Assembly: GCF_000717175.1 (NCBI RefSeq)
Contig: NZ_JNYD01000002.1
Coordinates: forward strand, 62,001 to 126,000
Direction: 5' to 3'
Origin: Pseudonocardia autotrophica
GTDB lineage: Bacteria > Actinomycetota > Actinomycetes > Mycobacteriales > Pseudonocardiaceae
Length of the DNA: 64,000 bases
Made by a program: the position numbers and the translations under genes. Below the pieces are notes generated by a model. The model was not told the DNA's origin. It saw only the letters and a program-made list of their open reading frames with translations, and searched no databases. Shown here piece after piece: positions 1 through 8,309 of the stretch (position 1 is the first letter of the stretch; each line of letters opens with the position of its first letter).

Positions 1-246
1 GTAGTCGAGGCGGTGGTTGTTCGACAGGCTCAGCCACACCAGGAACGCGGCCGCCCCGCCCAGGAACACGGCGAAGGCGATTTCGATGGCGTTGTGCTCG
101 GCGGCGGCGAACGGCAGCTTGTCGCGCCTACGGGCCCGGTTGAACACCAGCGCGCCGAGCAGCAGGCCGGCGACCACCACGAACACCCCGCCCGCGATCC
201 ACAGCTGCAGGCCGAAGACGTGGTCGAACACCCTGCGGTAGTCCAC
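1..246 (-). CDS. Cytochrome c oxidase subunit II, N-terminal part (cut by window edge)
   Basis: Only the first 82 codons are in the window; the gene runs off the left edge. The visible protein has two hydrophobic segments (about residues 13-34 and 54-74) joined by an arginine-rich loop. An EHNxxEI motif precedes the second helix, resembling the H-rich/E-I-x-W stretch before helix 2 of subunit II. The CuA domain would lie beyond the edge, so electron-transfer residues cannot be checked. The GTG start is chosen because GGGAGAAG lies 6 nt upstream. It is divergent from the bc-type operon at 636, which fits an aerobic terminal oxidase branch. No N-terminal lipobox or cleavable signal is evident, which is shorter than usual for actinobacterial CtaC. 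Confidence 0.7.
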   Translation of the reverse strand, partial: MDYRRVFDHVFGLQLWIAGGVFVVVAGLLLGALVFNRARRRDKLPFAAAEHNAIEIAFAVFLGGAAAFLVWLSLSNNHRLDY

Positions 247-416
247 CGAGCGCTTCTCCCGTCGTCCTGTCCGTCGGCCCCGCACCCACGAACCGCCGTC
301 GTTGTGCCCACACCGGACGGTTCGAAACCTGGTGCTCGCGGCTGGAGCGCGGTCCCGCCCGCGACGGAGGAAGGTCTACCGCGACCGGGCGGCGGTCGCC
401 GGGCCGGTGCGGCCAT

Positions 417-434
417 CGCAAGGTCTCCGCAAGG
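417..434 (+). promoter_or_regulatory. Direct-repeat operator, CGCAAGG x2, 11-bp period
   Basis: CGCAAGG at 417-423 is repeated exactly at 428-434. Two head-to-tail heptamers one helical turn apart are the geometry used by OmpR/PhoB-type response regulators. It lies in the 389-bp gap between the oxidase gene and the cytochrome b gene. The same repeat recurs at five other places in the first 9.3 kb. The regulator is not identifiable from this window. Confidence 0.55.
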
Positions 435-489
435 AGACGTGCCGGATTTGACCGCGATGACCTCTCGGTCCGGTGTCGGTGACCGAAGA

Positions 490-507
490 CCTTGCGGGCA
501 CCTTGCG
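490..507 (-). promoter_or_regulatory. Direct-repeat operator, CGCAAGG x2, opposite orientation
   Basis: CCTTGCG at 490-496 and again at 501-507, i.e. the CGCAAGG pair read on the minus strand with the same 11-bp period. Together with the plus-strand pair at 417-434 it gives each side of this divergent promoter region its own box. Apart from the two boxes I see nothing else in 247-635. Confidence 0.55.
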
Positions 508-635
508 ATCGGTGCTCCCGGTCGCGCACTCCTCCGACGCCGTCCCACGCTTCCTCCGCCGGGCCGTGGGTTTCGATACGAGTACGGCGGGAACGGGCTG
601 CCGGCGGGTCCGGACCGTGAGGGAGGGGGTGACGG

Positions 636-2150
636 GTGGGGCTGGTGGCGCGCACCGTGACGCGGGCGACCGCGAACGCCCTGGACCGCCGCTTCAAGGC
701 AGCCGGGGGCGCCCGGCGGCAGGCGTCCCACGTGTTCCCGAAGCACCACTCGTTCTTCTGGGGCGAGTTCGCCCTCTACTCGTTCGCGGTGCTGGTCGTG
801 TCCGGTGTGTACCTGGCGCTGTTCTTCGTGCCGGACACCACCGAGGTGGTCTACAGAGGACCGTACGAGCCGATGCAGGGACTCTCCATGTCCCGGGCCT
901 ACCACTCGGTGCTGACGCTGTCGTTCGAGGTCCGCGCCGGGCTGTTCCTCCGGCAGCTACACCACTGGGCCGCGCTGCTGTTCGTCGCCGGGATGATCCT
1001 GCACATGTCCCGGAACTTCTTCACCGGGGCGTTCCGGCGGCCCCGGGAGCTGACGTGGCTGGGCGGGGTCGCGCTGCTCGCGCTCGGGATCTTCGAGGGG
1101 TACCTCGGCTACTCGATGCTCGACGACCTGCTGTCCGGGCTGGGTGTGCGGATCTTCTCCGGAATACTGCTCTCCGTACCACTGGTGGGCACCTGGCTGC
1201 ACTGGGCGGTGTTCGGCGGCGAGTTCTTCGGCGACATCTGGATCTCCCGCTTCTTCATCGCCCACGTCTTTCTGGTCCCGGCCCTGCTCGTGGCGCTGAT
1301 CGGGATGCACATCGGGCTCGTCTGGTACCAGAAGCACACCCAGTTCCCGGGTCCCGGTGCCCGCGAGGACACGGTGGTGGGGGAGCGTGCGGTGCCCGGC
1401 TTCGTCAGCAGGACCGTGGCAAATGGCGTGTGCCTGCTGGCGGTGCTGGGCCTGATGGCCGGCATCTTCCAGATCAATCCCGTCTTCCTGTGGGGCCCGT
1501 ACGTGCCCTCCCAGGTCTCGACCTACATCCAGCCCGACTTCTACGCCGGCTTCCTCATCGGCGGGCTGCGGCTGTGGCCGCGGTGGGAGATCCACCTGGG
1601 CGCCTACACCGTGCCCGCGCCGTTCTGGGTCGGCCTGGTGCTGCCGCTGCTGATGTTCGCCCTGCTCGCCGCGTACCCCCTGCTGGAGCGCCTCGGCACC
1701 GGTGACCGGGGCGCGCACCAGGTCCTGCAGCGCCCGCGGGACAACCCCACGCGCACCGGGATCGGCGCGATGGGCCTCACCTTCTGGGGCATCCTCTTCG
1801 CCTCCGGCGCCACCGACGTGATCGCGGCGACCTTCGACATCCCCTTCGAGCTGCTCGTGTGGGCGGGCCGGATCGGGCTGCTGGTGCTGCCGCCGCTCGC
1901 CTACGTGGTGGTCCGGCGGATCTGCCTGGGCCTGCAGCGCGCCGACCGGGACGTCCTGGAGCGCGGGGTCCGGACCGGGGTGCTGCAGGAGCGGCCCGAC
2001 GGCGTGTACCTCGAGGTCCGCCGCCCGCCCGGCGGGGCGGACCACGCCGGGCGGCCCATCCCGCTCGACTACGGCGGCGCGAGGGTCGACCACCGGCCCG
2101 CCGCCTCGCCCGAGCCGGTCGCCGGGTCGGTCACGGAAGAGCAGCGATGA
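636..2150 (+). CDS. qcrB: Cytochrome b subunit of bc1-type complex
   Basis: A 504-residue multi-span membrane protein. The haem b ligand pattern is visible: H109 and H123 (14 apart) in the first core and H210 and H225 (15 apart) in the second, embedded in a four-helix cytochrome b fold, followed by the C-terminal helices that complete the quinol site. GTG start, with GGGAGGGGG about 6 nt upstream. It heads a three-gene operon whose members overlap by 4 nt (b, then dihaem c, then Rieske). Canonical actinobacterial operons run qcrC-qcrA-qcrB, so this order (B-C-A) and the divergent oxidase subunit II suggest a second or alternative bc branch. It would pass electrons from menaquinol to the fused cytochrome c. 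Confidence 0.9.
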   Translation: MGLVARTVTRATANALDRRFKAAGGARRQASHVFPKHHSFFWGEFALYSFAVLVVSGVYLALFFVPDTTEVVYRGPYEPMQGLSMSRAYHSVLTLSFEVRAGLFLRQLHHWAALLFVAGMILHMSRNFFTGAFRRPRELTWLGGVALLALGIFEGYLGYSMLDDLLSGLGVRIFSGILLSVPLVGTWLHWAVFGGEFFGDIWISRFFIAHVFLVPALLVALIGMHIGLVWYQKHTQFPGPGAREDTVVGERAVPGFVSRTVANGVCLLAVLGLMAGIFQINPVFLWGPYVPSQVSTYIQPDFYAGFLIGGLRLWPRWEIHLGAYTVPAPFWVGLVLPLLMFALLAAYPLLERLGTGDRGAHQVLQRPRDNPTRTGIGAMGLTFWGILFASGATDVIAATFDIPFELLVWAGRIGLLVLPPLAYVVVRRICLGLQRADRDVLERGVRTGVLQERPDGVYLEVRRPPGGADHAGRPIPLDYGGARVDHRPAASPEPVAGSVTEEQR

Positions 2151-2938
2151 CCCGCCGGCTCCGGCACGCCCTGCTCGTGTTGGCCGCCCTGGTCGCCGTC
2201 GGCGGCGGGTACGCCCTGCTCGTGCCCGCCCCGCAGCAGGCGACCGCGCAGACCGGCCAGACGCAGATCGACCAGGGCCGGGCGCTGTACGAGCGGGCCT
2301 GCATCAGCTGTCACGGCGCGAACCTGCAGGGCGCCCCCGGGCGCGGCCCGGGCCTGGTCGGCGTCGGCGACGCCGCCGTCTACTTCCAGGTGTCCACCGG
2401 GCGGATGCCGCTGGCCCGCTCCGAGGACCGCGGCTACCGCAAGGACCCCCAGCCCCAGTTCGACCCCGACACCGAGCAGGGGCGGGCCAACCTCGCGGCG
2501 CTCGGCGCCTACATCCAGGCCAACGGCGGGGGGCCGACGACGCCGGCCGAGACCGGGCCGGAGCTGATCGGCTCCGACGTGGCCCACGGCGGCGAGCTCT
2601 ACCGGCTCAACTGCGCCTCGTGCCACCACTTCACCGGCCGCGGCGGCATCCTGGCCGACGGCCGCTACCCGCCCCGGCTCGAGGCCGCGACCCCCGAACA
2701 GATGTACACCGCGATGCTCAGCGGCCCTATGGCCATGCCCGTGTTCAGCGACCGGCAGCTCACTCCCGAGGAGAAGAAGGACATCATCGCCTACGTCCTC
2801 GCCGTGCGCGGACAGAACAACGCGCCCGGCGGGTTCACCCTCGGCGAGCTCGGCCCCGCCGCCGAGGGCCTGGTCGCCTTCGTGGTCGGGCTCGTCGCGC
2901 TGGTCGGGGTCGCGGCCTGGATCGGGGCCCGGTCGTGA
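2147..2938 (+). CDS. qcrC: Membrane-anchored dihaem cytochrome c
   Basis: The ATG at 2147 overlaps the cytochrome b stop by 4 nt and gives 263 residues. The N-terminus has a hydrophobic signal/anchor (about 8-26). Two c-type haem sites follow, CISCH (C52-H56) and CASCH (C156-H160), and a single C-terminal helix (about 240-260) anchors the protein. This is the QcrC architecture of actinobacteria, where two tandem haem c domains replace cytochrome c1 plus soluble cytochrome c and hand electrons directly to the oxidase. Methionine-rich stretches downstream of each haem motif could supply axial ligands. Longer in-frame upstream starts run into qcrB and lack a leader, so this start is preferred. 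Confidence 0.9.
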   Translation: MTRRLRHALLVLAALVAVGGGYALLVPAPQQATAQTGQTQIDQGRALYERACISCHGANLQGAPGRGPGLVGVGDAAVYFQVSTGRMPLARSEDRGYRKDPQPQFDPDTEQGRANLAALGAYIQANGGGPTTPAETGPELIGSDVAHGGELYRLNCASCHHFTGRGGILADGRYPPRLEAATPEQMYTAMLSGPMAMPVFSDRQLTPEEKKDIIAYVLAVRGQNNAPGGFTLGELGPAAEGLVAFVVGLVALVGVAAWIGARS

Positions 2939-4056
2939 GCACGCCGCGGGAGCCCACCGGACCCGAGCTGGAACGGTTGAGCCGCAGCGAGCTGGTCGAC
3001 CTCGGCCACACCCTCGACGGGATCCGGATCGTCACCGACGAGCCGCCCCCCGGCTCGTCGGACCCGCGCAGGGAACGACGCAACCGCCGCCGCGTCACCC
3101 TGCTGCTGGTGCTGTCCCTGCTGGCCGCAGGGGCCTTCGTCGGGGCCTACCTGTTCTGGCCCACCGGCTACGTGCCGCCGGGGGCGCCGGGACACACCGC
3201 CCACCTGCTCTACACCCCGCTGCTCGGGATCACCTTCTTCGGCGCGGTCGGCGCGCTGGGCGCGGCGATGATCGTGTACGTCAGGAGCTTCTACCCGGAC
3301 GAGGTCGCGGTGCAGCACCTCGAGAAGGGGCCCTCGGCCGAGCGCGACCGGTTCACCGCGGCGGCCACCTTCGCCGAGGCCGGCGCGCACACCGGGTTCG
3401 GCCGGCGCGCGCTGATCCGGCGGCTCGGGCTGACCGGGCTCGGCGTCGTCGGGATCCTGGGCGGGCTGGTCGCGATCGGCGGGTTGGTGCGCAACCCCTG
3501 GAAGGAGGGCGGCGACGCCCCGTTGTGGACGACCGGCTGGAAGCCGGTCGGCGGCGAGACGGTGTTCCTCCGGGAGACCACTGGTGACCCGACCGAGATC
3601 GTCAAGATCCGGCCCGAGGACGTCGACCCCGACGGGATGGTCACGGTCGTGCCGTTCCGGGAGAGCGAGCGGGGGGACGTCGAGGCGCTGCACGCCGCCG
3701 AGATGGCGCCCGACAACCCGGTCATGCTCATCCGGCTTCCCCCCGGCACCCGGGTCGACCACCTGCCGCGCCGGGAGGACCTGCACTACGGCGACTACTA
3801 CGCGTTCTCCAAGGTCTGCACCCACCTCGGCTGCCCGGCCTCCCTCTACGACACCCGGCTCCAGGTGTTCCTCTGCCCCTGCCACCAGTCCCAGTTCAAG
3901 ATCACCGAGGGAGCCCGGCCGATCTTCGGCCCCGCGGCCAGGCCGCTCCCGCAGCTGCCGATCACCGTCGACGCCGACGGGTTCCTCGTCGCCCGCGGCG
4001 ACTTCCCCGACCCCGTCGGGCCGAGCTTCTGGGAGATCGGGCGTGGCTCGCACTGA
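2935..4056 (+). CDS. qcrA: Rieske iron-sulfur subunit of bc1-type complex
   Basis: The GTG at 2935 overlaps the qcrC stop. The 373-residue protein has a polar N-terminus, then three predicted membrane helices (about 58-78, 91-115 and 160-185) before the soluble domain; three helices are typical of actinobacterial QcrA and unlike the single helix of proteobacterial Rieske proteins. The cluster-binding motifs are CTHLGC (C295, H297) and CPCHQS (C314, H317), so both cysteines, both histidines and the disulfide cysteines are present. It should accept electrons from menaquinol at the Qo site of QcrB and pass them to the dihaem cytochrome. Last gene of the operon; it converges with the minus-strand gene at 4113. 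Confidence 0.92.
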   Translation: MSTPREPTGPELERLSRSELVDLGHTLDGIRIVTDEPPPGSSDPRRERRNRRRVTLLLVLSLLAAGAFVGAYLFWPTGYVPPGAPGHTAHLLYTPLLGITFFGAVGALGAAMIVYVRSFYPDEVAVQHLEKGPSAERDRFTAAATFAEAGAHTGFGRRALIRRLGLTGLGVVGILGGLVAIGGLVRNPWKEGGDAPLWTTGWKPVGGETVFLRETTGDPTEIVKIRPEDVDPDGMVTVVPFRESERGDVEALHAAEMAPDNPVMLIRLPPGTRVDHLPRREDLHYGDYYAFSKVCTHLGCPASLYDTRLQVFLCPCHQSQFKITEGARPIFGPAARPLPQLPITVDADGFLVARGDFPDPVGPSFWEIGRGSH

Positions 4057-4112
4057 CCTCGCACGAGCGACGAGGGCGACGCGGCACCGGGCGGGACGGC
4101 CGGCTCAGGCCG

Positions 4113-4634
4113 TCACCGGGGCCGCAGACCGACGAGCGGCAGCTCCCGTGCGAGCCGCCACCGCTGGGCCGGGGTCCCGCGGTAGGTCCATCCGACAAGT
4201 GCGGACAGCACGCGGTGGACCACCGGCGCGAGGAGCCGGTTGCGGCGTTCGTAGGCGCCGATCACCATGACCGCCTCGTCGAGCTCGAGGTCACGCGCCT
4301 GAGCGGGGAAGCACCTGCGCCCGACGGTCACGGCCACGGGGCCCGCCGCGTGCACGTTGCGGTACCAGTCCGCCTCGCGTCCGAAGCCGGACACCACCAC
4401 GTACTCGCCGGCCTCCGGGTCCCGGTGGACGACCTCCAGGACGGTGTCGTAGTGGCGGCCGCTGCGGCGCCCGGTGTGCGTCAGCTGCAGGAACCGCGCC
4501 CCGAGCATGCTCCCGAGCCCGTGCGCGTAGAGATGCCGCGGCAACCCCAGGAGCAGGCGGACCCAGCCGGGGACGCGGGAGGGACGGGCGTTCAGGGCGG
4601 GCCACCTTCGGTCAGCGGTGCAGGACGACCGCAC
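4113..4634 (-). CDS. Ddn-like nitroreductase-family (F420-dependent type) oxidoreductase
   Basis: The protein carries the family core: a region reading L-T-H-T-G-R-R-S-G-x-x-Y, then V-V-S-G-F-G-x-x-A-D-W-Y-R-N, then a terminal L-V-G-L-R-P-R. These are hallmarks of the split-beta-barrel deazaflavin (F420)-dependent nitroreductase/quinone reductase family, for which about 140-160 residues is usual. Known members reduce quinones or nitro compounds with F420H2; the substrate here is unknown. The start is uncertain. The GTG at 4634 gives 173 residues, while a CTG at 4595 preceded by GAAGG would give 160. It stands alone, convergent with the Rieske gene. Confidence 0.75.
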   Translation of the reverse strand: MRSSCTADRRWPALNARPSRVPGWVRLLLGLPRHLYAHGLGSMLGARFLQLTHTGRRSGRHYDTVLEVVHRDPEAGEYVVVSGFGREADWYRNVHAAGPVAVTVGRRCFPAQARDLELDEAVMVIGAYERRNRLLAPVVHRVLSALVGWTYRGTPAQRWRLARELPLVGLRPR

Positions 4635-5002
4635 CGTACGAGCGCGGCCGCCCACCCGACCTGACGGTTGACTTGCGATCGCGCCTCGACCTCGCGGAGG
4701 CGCGCGTAGCCGACGCAGACCGAGCCGAGGAACACACCGACCCGCGCGCCTCCGCCCGGCCGGGCGGAGGCGACAAGGTCGTGACAGAGCTGACGGGCGA
4801 GGCACAGCCCGGATCCGGCCGGCCCCGGTCCGGTCCGCAGCGAGGGGCGCGTCGACGCCGGTCCGAGCCGGGGCAACGTCGAGGGAACATTCGTCCTCGG
4901 CGGCCCGCCCTGTCGCGGCGCCGAGCGGAGCGACCGCGCGGCCGGGAGCGGACTTCGGGAACGCCGTGCAGCTCGGCGCAGCCGATGGTCCGCTGGACCC
5001 GG

Positions 5003-5020
5003 CGTAAGACGACCGCAAGG
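5003..5020 (+). promoter_or_regulatory. Direct-repeat operator upstream of small gene 1
   Basis: CGTAAGA at 5003-5009 and CGCAAGG at 5014-5020, again with an 11-bp period, 61 nt before the ATG at 5081. The corresponding position upstream of the paralogous small gene (8655-8672) carries the same box. The rest of the 4635-5080 gap holds no gene that I can support. Confidence 0.5.
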
Positions 5021-5080
5021 AAGCCGACCGTGGTCGCCGTGTTGCCTGGAGCGATTGGATCCGGATGAGGACGAGGGCCG

Positions 5081-5254
5081 ATGGAGATGCGGGTCGGCTT
5101 CAGCAGGCGCCACCGACGGTGGTGGTGGGTGTTCAGGCTGTCGGAGGACGATCCGCCGCTGAGCGGATGGGCCACCTCCGAGGCGGCGGCGTGGTCGGCG
5201 ATGATCGGGCTGACGTTCCCCGACGACACGAAGGTGCACGGTGAACCGGCGTGA
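5081..5254 (+). CDS. Small unknown protein, paralogue of 8723-8992
   Basis: A 57-codon reading frame starting MEMRVGFSRR, followed by W-W-W-V-F-R-L-S, then G-W-A-T-S-E-A-A-A-W-S-A-M-I-G-L-T. The gene at 8723 begins with the same first eight residues and keeps the tryptophan spacing and the G-W-A-x-[ST]-E-A-x-A-W-x-A-M-[IL]-G-L-T block. The leaders just upstream are also alike (GAGGACGA-x-GGCCG directly before the ATG). Conservation between two copies at protein level argues that both are real genes. I recognise no known family. No membrane segment or signal peptide is visible; the protein is basic and tryptophan-rich at the N-terminus. Confidence 0.6.
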   Translation: MEMRVGFSRRHRRWWWVFRLSEDDPPLSGWATSEAAAWSAMIGLTFPDDTKVHGEPA

Positions 5255-5329
5255 GCCCTACCGGGACGCCCACCCGTCGTGCGACGACGCCGGCACCGGA
5301 ACGACGCCTTCCCCGGCCCGCAGGCCGGC

Positions 5330-7111
5330 TCACCGGACGCGCTGATCCGCTCGGTCCTCGGTGCTCCCGCGGCCGTAGGCGGTGAGGACGTCGCGGTGGT
5401 CGAGCCAGCCGACCAGGCGGTCGTCGGCGAGCACGGGCAGGCCGGTGGTCTCGTGGTGGCTCAGGGCGCGCAGGGCGTGGTGCAGCGAGTCGCCGGAGTG
5501 GAGGGCGGGCAGCAGGGTGGCGCGGTGACCGGCAGTGGTCCCGTCCCGGTCGCCGGGGTCGAGGTCGGCGGTGACGACGGCGCCGCGGAAGCGGCCGTCG
5601 GGCGCGGTCACCGGGAGGGCGCCGTAGCGGGCGCCGCCGAGCAGGGGCATCAGGTCGTCGACGGCGGTGTCGGCCGGCACGTCGTCGGGTGGTGGTTGCA
5701 TGGCCTGGCCCACGGTGAGGGTGCGTAGTGCGCCGTCGGCCCGGCTGTCGGCGTCGATGTCGACACCCCGGCGCAGCAGCTTGAGGGTGTAGATGGTGTC
5801 GCGGGAGATCAGGTGGCTCAGCCCCGTGGCGAGAGCGACGGCGGCCAGCAGCGGCAGGATGATCGCGTACTGGCCGGTGAGCTCGAAGACGATCAGTGCC
5901 GCGGCGATCGGGGCGTGGCTGGCGGCGGCGAACACGGCGGCCATGCCGACGAGGCCGAACGCGCCGGGGGAGAGGTCCAGGCCCGGGAAGACGGCCTGGG
6001 CGGCGATGCCGAAGGCGGTGCCGAGCATGCCGCCGACGAACAGCGAGGGCGCGAACACCCCGCCGGAACCGCCGATGCCGATCGTCAGGCTGGTCGCGAC
6101 CATCTTGCCGACCAGCAGGAGCAGCAGGAGACCGAGGGCGTAGTGCCCGGAGATGCCGGCCTCGAGCACCGGGTAACCCACGCCGTACATCTGCGGGAGG
6201 GCCAACAGGACCCCACCCAGGAGCAGCCCGCCGACGGCCGGACGAAGCCATTCGGGTCCTCGCCAAACGTGGTCGCAGGCGTCCTCGACCAGGTAGAGCA
6301 CGCGGGCGAAGCCCCAGCCGACGACCCCGGCGGCCAGGCCGAGCACGGCGTAGAAGGGGAACTCCGCGGTCGAGCCGAGGGAGTAGGCGGGCAACGTCAG
6401 GATGTGGTCGTTGCCGACGATCGCGCGGGAGACGGCGTTCGCGGTGACCGAGGAGATCACCACGATGCCGAAGGCCTCGGCGGTGAACGCGCGCAGGATG
6501 ATCTCGAGGGCGAAGAACACCCCGGCGATCGGGGCGTTGAAGGTCGCGGAGATCCCGCCCGCGGCACCGCAGGCGACCATGAGGCGCAGGCGGTGGTCGG
6601 GCACCCGGAGCCACTGGCCGATGGAGGAGCCGAGCGCGGAGCCGATCTGCACGATCGGGCCCTCGCGCCCGACGGATCCGCCCGTGCCGATGCACAGCGC
6701 GGAGGCCAGCGACTTCACGGCGGCGACCCGGGCCGGGATGCGCCCGCCGTTGCGGGCCACCGCGACCATCACCTCGGGGACGCCGTGCCCCCGGGCCTCG
6801 GGGGCGAAGCGGTGGACCAGGGGGCCGTAGACCAGGCCGCCGGCGACCGGGGCGAGGAGCAGGAACCAGGGGCCGAGGGCGGGCAGGTGCAGGCTCGCGA
6901 CGCGGCCCGCGGTGCTGAAGTCGTCCCGCCCGGTCACGAGGTCCGTGATGCCGATGATGAGGAAGCGGAACACGACCGCGCCCAGCCCGGCGCCGCCCCC
7001 GATGATCAGCGCGAGCCCGACCAGGCCGGACTGGCTGCCCACGAGCCAGGAGTGCAGCCGGCGGGCCCCGGCGGCGGGTGCGGCGAGGACGGCGCTCAGT
7101 AGGGCGGTCAC
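5330..7111 (-). CDS. ClC-family chloride channel/antiporter with C-terminal CBS pair
   Basis: 593 residues. The membrane part (about 1-430) has the ClC signatures GTGGSVGREGP (142-152, including the gating glutamate E150) and GSGGVFAPS further on. The cytoplasmic C-terminus carries two CBS-like repeats (about 460-590). Retention of the gating glutamate is typical of H+/Cl- exchangers rather than pure channels. The GTG start overlaps the marR stop by 4 nt (GTGA), so the two genes form an operon and MarR is the likely local regulator. Longer starts run into marR. A role in pH or chloride homeostasis is inferred from the family. Confidence 0.88.
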   Translation of the reverse strand: MTALLSAVLAAPAAGARRLHSWLVGSQSGLVGLALIIGGGAGLGAVVFRFLIIGITDLVTGRDDFSTAGRVASLHLPALGPWFLLLAPVAGGLVYGPLVHRFAPEARGHGVPEVMVAVARNGGRIPARVAAVKSLASALCIGTGGSVGREGPIVQIGSALGSSIGQWLRVPDHRLRLMVACGAAGGISATFNAPIAGVFFALEIILRAFTAEAFGIVVISSVTANAVSRAIVGNDHILTLPAYSLGSTAEFPFYAVLGLAAGVVGWGFARVLYLVEDACDHVWRGPEWLRPAVGGLLLGGVLLALPQMYGVGYPVLEAGISGHYALGLLLLLLVGKMVATSLTIGIGGSGGVFAPSLFVGGMLGTAFGIAAQAVFPGLDLSPGAFGLVGMAAVFAAASHAPIAAALIVFELTGQYAIILPLLAAVALATGLSHLISRDTIYTLKLLRRGVDIDADSRADGALRTLTVGQAMQPPPDDVPADTAVDDLMPLLGGARYGALPVTAPDGRFRGAVVTADLDPGDRDGTTAGHRATLLPALHSGDSLHHALRALSHHETTGLPVLADDRLVGWLDHRDVLTAYGRGSTEDRADQRVR

Positions 7112-7593
7112 GGGAGCACCGCCCACTCCGGCTCGGGCACCTCGCCGGCCGCGCGGGCGAAGGTGTGCAACGCGTCGACCACGGCGTCCCGGTCGGCTTG
7201 CGGCAGGGTCCCGAGCAGGCCGGCGATCTCGGCGCGACGCCGTCGCGTCACCTCGTCCACCAGCGTCCGGCCGCGGTCGCTGAGGGTCACCCGGACCTCC
7301 CGCCGGTCCTCGGCGACGCGGTCGCGGTCGACCAGTTCCTTGGTGACCAGGCGGTCGCACATGCGGGTGGCCGTGGACGGGGTGACCGCCAGGGTGCTCG
7401 CCAGGTCCGCGGGGCGCTGCGCCCCGCGCTGGCCCAGGACGATGAGCGCCCGGTACTGGGGCAGCGTCACGTCCTCGTCCACCGATGCCAGCGAGCGGGC
7501 GACGACGGCCAGGAGGGCCCGGCTCGCCGTCATCACCGCGTCCACCAGGTCCTCGGCCGCCGTGGCCCCGACAGCCCTACAGAACCGTTGCAT
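7108..7593 (-). CDS. MarR-family transcriptional regulator
   Basis: 161 residues from the ATG at 7593. The winged-helix MarR fold is recognisable: an L-P-Q-Y-R-A-L-I-V-L helix, a recognition region L-A-V-T-P-S-T-A-T-R-M-C-D-R-L-V-T-K, and the wing E-D-R-R-E-V-R-V-T-L-S-D-R-G-R. It should bind as a dimer. A 15-bp palindrome at 7603-7617 sits 10 nt before this start, consistent with autorepression. No good Shine-Dalgarno is seen, so translation may be leaderless or start elsewhere. First gene of an operon with the ClC gene. Confidence 0.85.
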   Translation of the reverse strand: MQRFCRAVGATAAEDLVDAVMTASRALLAVVARSLASVDEDVTLPQYRALIVLGQRGAQRPADLASTLAVTPSTATRMCDRLVTKELVDRDRVAEDRREVRVTLSDRGRTLVDEVTRRRRAEIAGLLGTLPQADRDAVVDALHTFARAAGEVPEPEWAVLP

Positions 7594-7602
7594 TGAGACA
7601 TG

Positions 7603-7617
7603 ATTGCACGGAGCAAT
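7603..7617. promoter_or_regulatory. Palindromic operator, ATTGC-N5-GCAAT
   Basis: A perfect inverted repeat, ATTGC ACGGA GCAAT, immediately upstream of the marR start. MarR proteins typically bind 15-20 bp palindromes overlapping their own promoter, so this is the obvious autoregulatory site. It is also AT-richer than its surroundings. Confidence 0.55.
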
Positions 7618-7653
7618 ATTTCTGGGGTGGGAGTCCGCAGCGTGCAGTCCCAC

Positions 7654-7671
7654 CGCAAGGTGATCGCAAGC
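7654..7671 (+). promoter_or_regulatory. Direct-repeat operator, CGCAAGG/CGCAAGC
   Basis: CGCAAGG at 7654-7660 and CGCAAGC at 7665-7671 with an 11-bp period, in the divergent region between marR and the SPW-type gene. Same class as the boxes at 417, 490, 5003, 8655 and 9291. Confidence 0.5.
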
Positions 7672-7779
7672 TTCGCAGGGGTGTGTGAGCGGGCCGAGCT
7701 CCCGCCGTGCTGCGTACCTGGTCAGGTCTGTGGCACCACGCGGACAGGGCGGACTGCGGCGGGAAGATCGTGAGCCGAT

Positions 7780-7797
7780 CGTCAGCTGAACGTCAGG
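7780..7797 (+). promoter_or_regulatory. Direct repeat, CGTCAGC/CGTCAGG, 11-bp period
   Basis: CGTCAGC at 7780-7786 and CGTCAGG at 7791-7797, 72 nt before the ATG at 7869. The geometry is that of the CGCAAGG boxes but the heptamer differs at two bases, so it may bind a related or a second regulator. Confidence 0.4.
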
Positions 7798-7868
7798 TTC
7801 CTCGCGTGTACGTGGGCTCGCGGGAGGGGGAGCCTCGGAGGATACGAACGCGAGGACAGGAGGAGACC

Positions 7869-8309
7869 ATGGCCGCGTCGACGGGTGCGGGCGGTCGGGC
7901 CGGGCGGTCCGTCAGGAGCGAACTGAGGCACGACATCCGCCTGCGCAGCGCGCTGGTGCTGGTCGTCGGCGCGTGGCTGGCATTGAGCCCGCTACTGATC
8001 ACCTTCGGCGGGCCGGTGAGGGTGTGGAGCCAAGTCGGAGTGGGCCTGGCCCTCGTCGTCCTCGGCGCGGTCCGGGTCGCCCGACCCGTCCGCACCGCGC
8101 CGCTCGGACTGCTCAACGGTGCCCTCGGCGTATGGGTGATCGTTTCGGCGTTCGTGCTGCACCTGCAGACGGTGTCCGCCGTGGCCTGGACGAACAACTT
8201 CTTCCTCGGCCTCCTCGTCGTGCTGCTGGCCGTCAGCGGCGCGGTCGCCTGCTCCTTCGCTGCACCGGCGCCGTTGCGGGTCCACCGCACCCGCCTCCTG
8301 CACCGGTGA
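7869..8309 (+). CDS. SPW-repeat-type four-helix membrane protein
   Basis: 146 residues from the ATG at 7869, which has AGGAGGAG just upstream; an upstream in-frame start lacks a ribosome site. After a basic N-terminus there are four hydrophobic segments (about 26-45, 55-72, 78-97 and 105-125). The pattern G-A-W-L-A-L-S-P followed later by N-G-A-L-G-V-W-V-I-V-S-A resembles the repeated W-x-x-x-S-P-W motif of SPW-repeat membrane proteins, with SPW here reading SPL. The function of that family is unknown. Two response-regulator-like direct repeats lie upstream. Confidence 0.6.
   Translation: MAASTGAGGRAGRSVRSELRHDIRLRSALVLVVGAWLALSPLLITFGGPVRVWSQVGVGLALVVLGAVRVARPVRTAPLGLLNGALGVWVIVSAFVLHLQTVSAVAWTNNFFLGLLVVLLAVSGAVACSFAAPAPLRVHRTRLLHR

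Noticed and set aside
30..905. Long open frames on either strand across 1-905
   Set aside because: They are shadows in other frames of the oxidase and cytochrome b genes and of high-GC intergenic DNA; their compositions (Arg/Pro/Gly rich, no motif) do not look like protein.
4673..5068. Plus-strand open frame upstream of small gene 1
   Set aside because: Low-complexity Arg/Gly/Pro composition, no homology recognised, and it overlaps the regulatory box.
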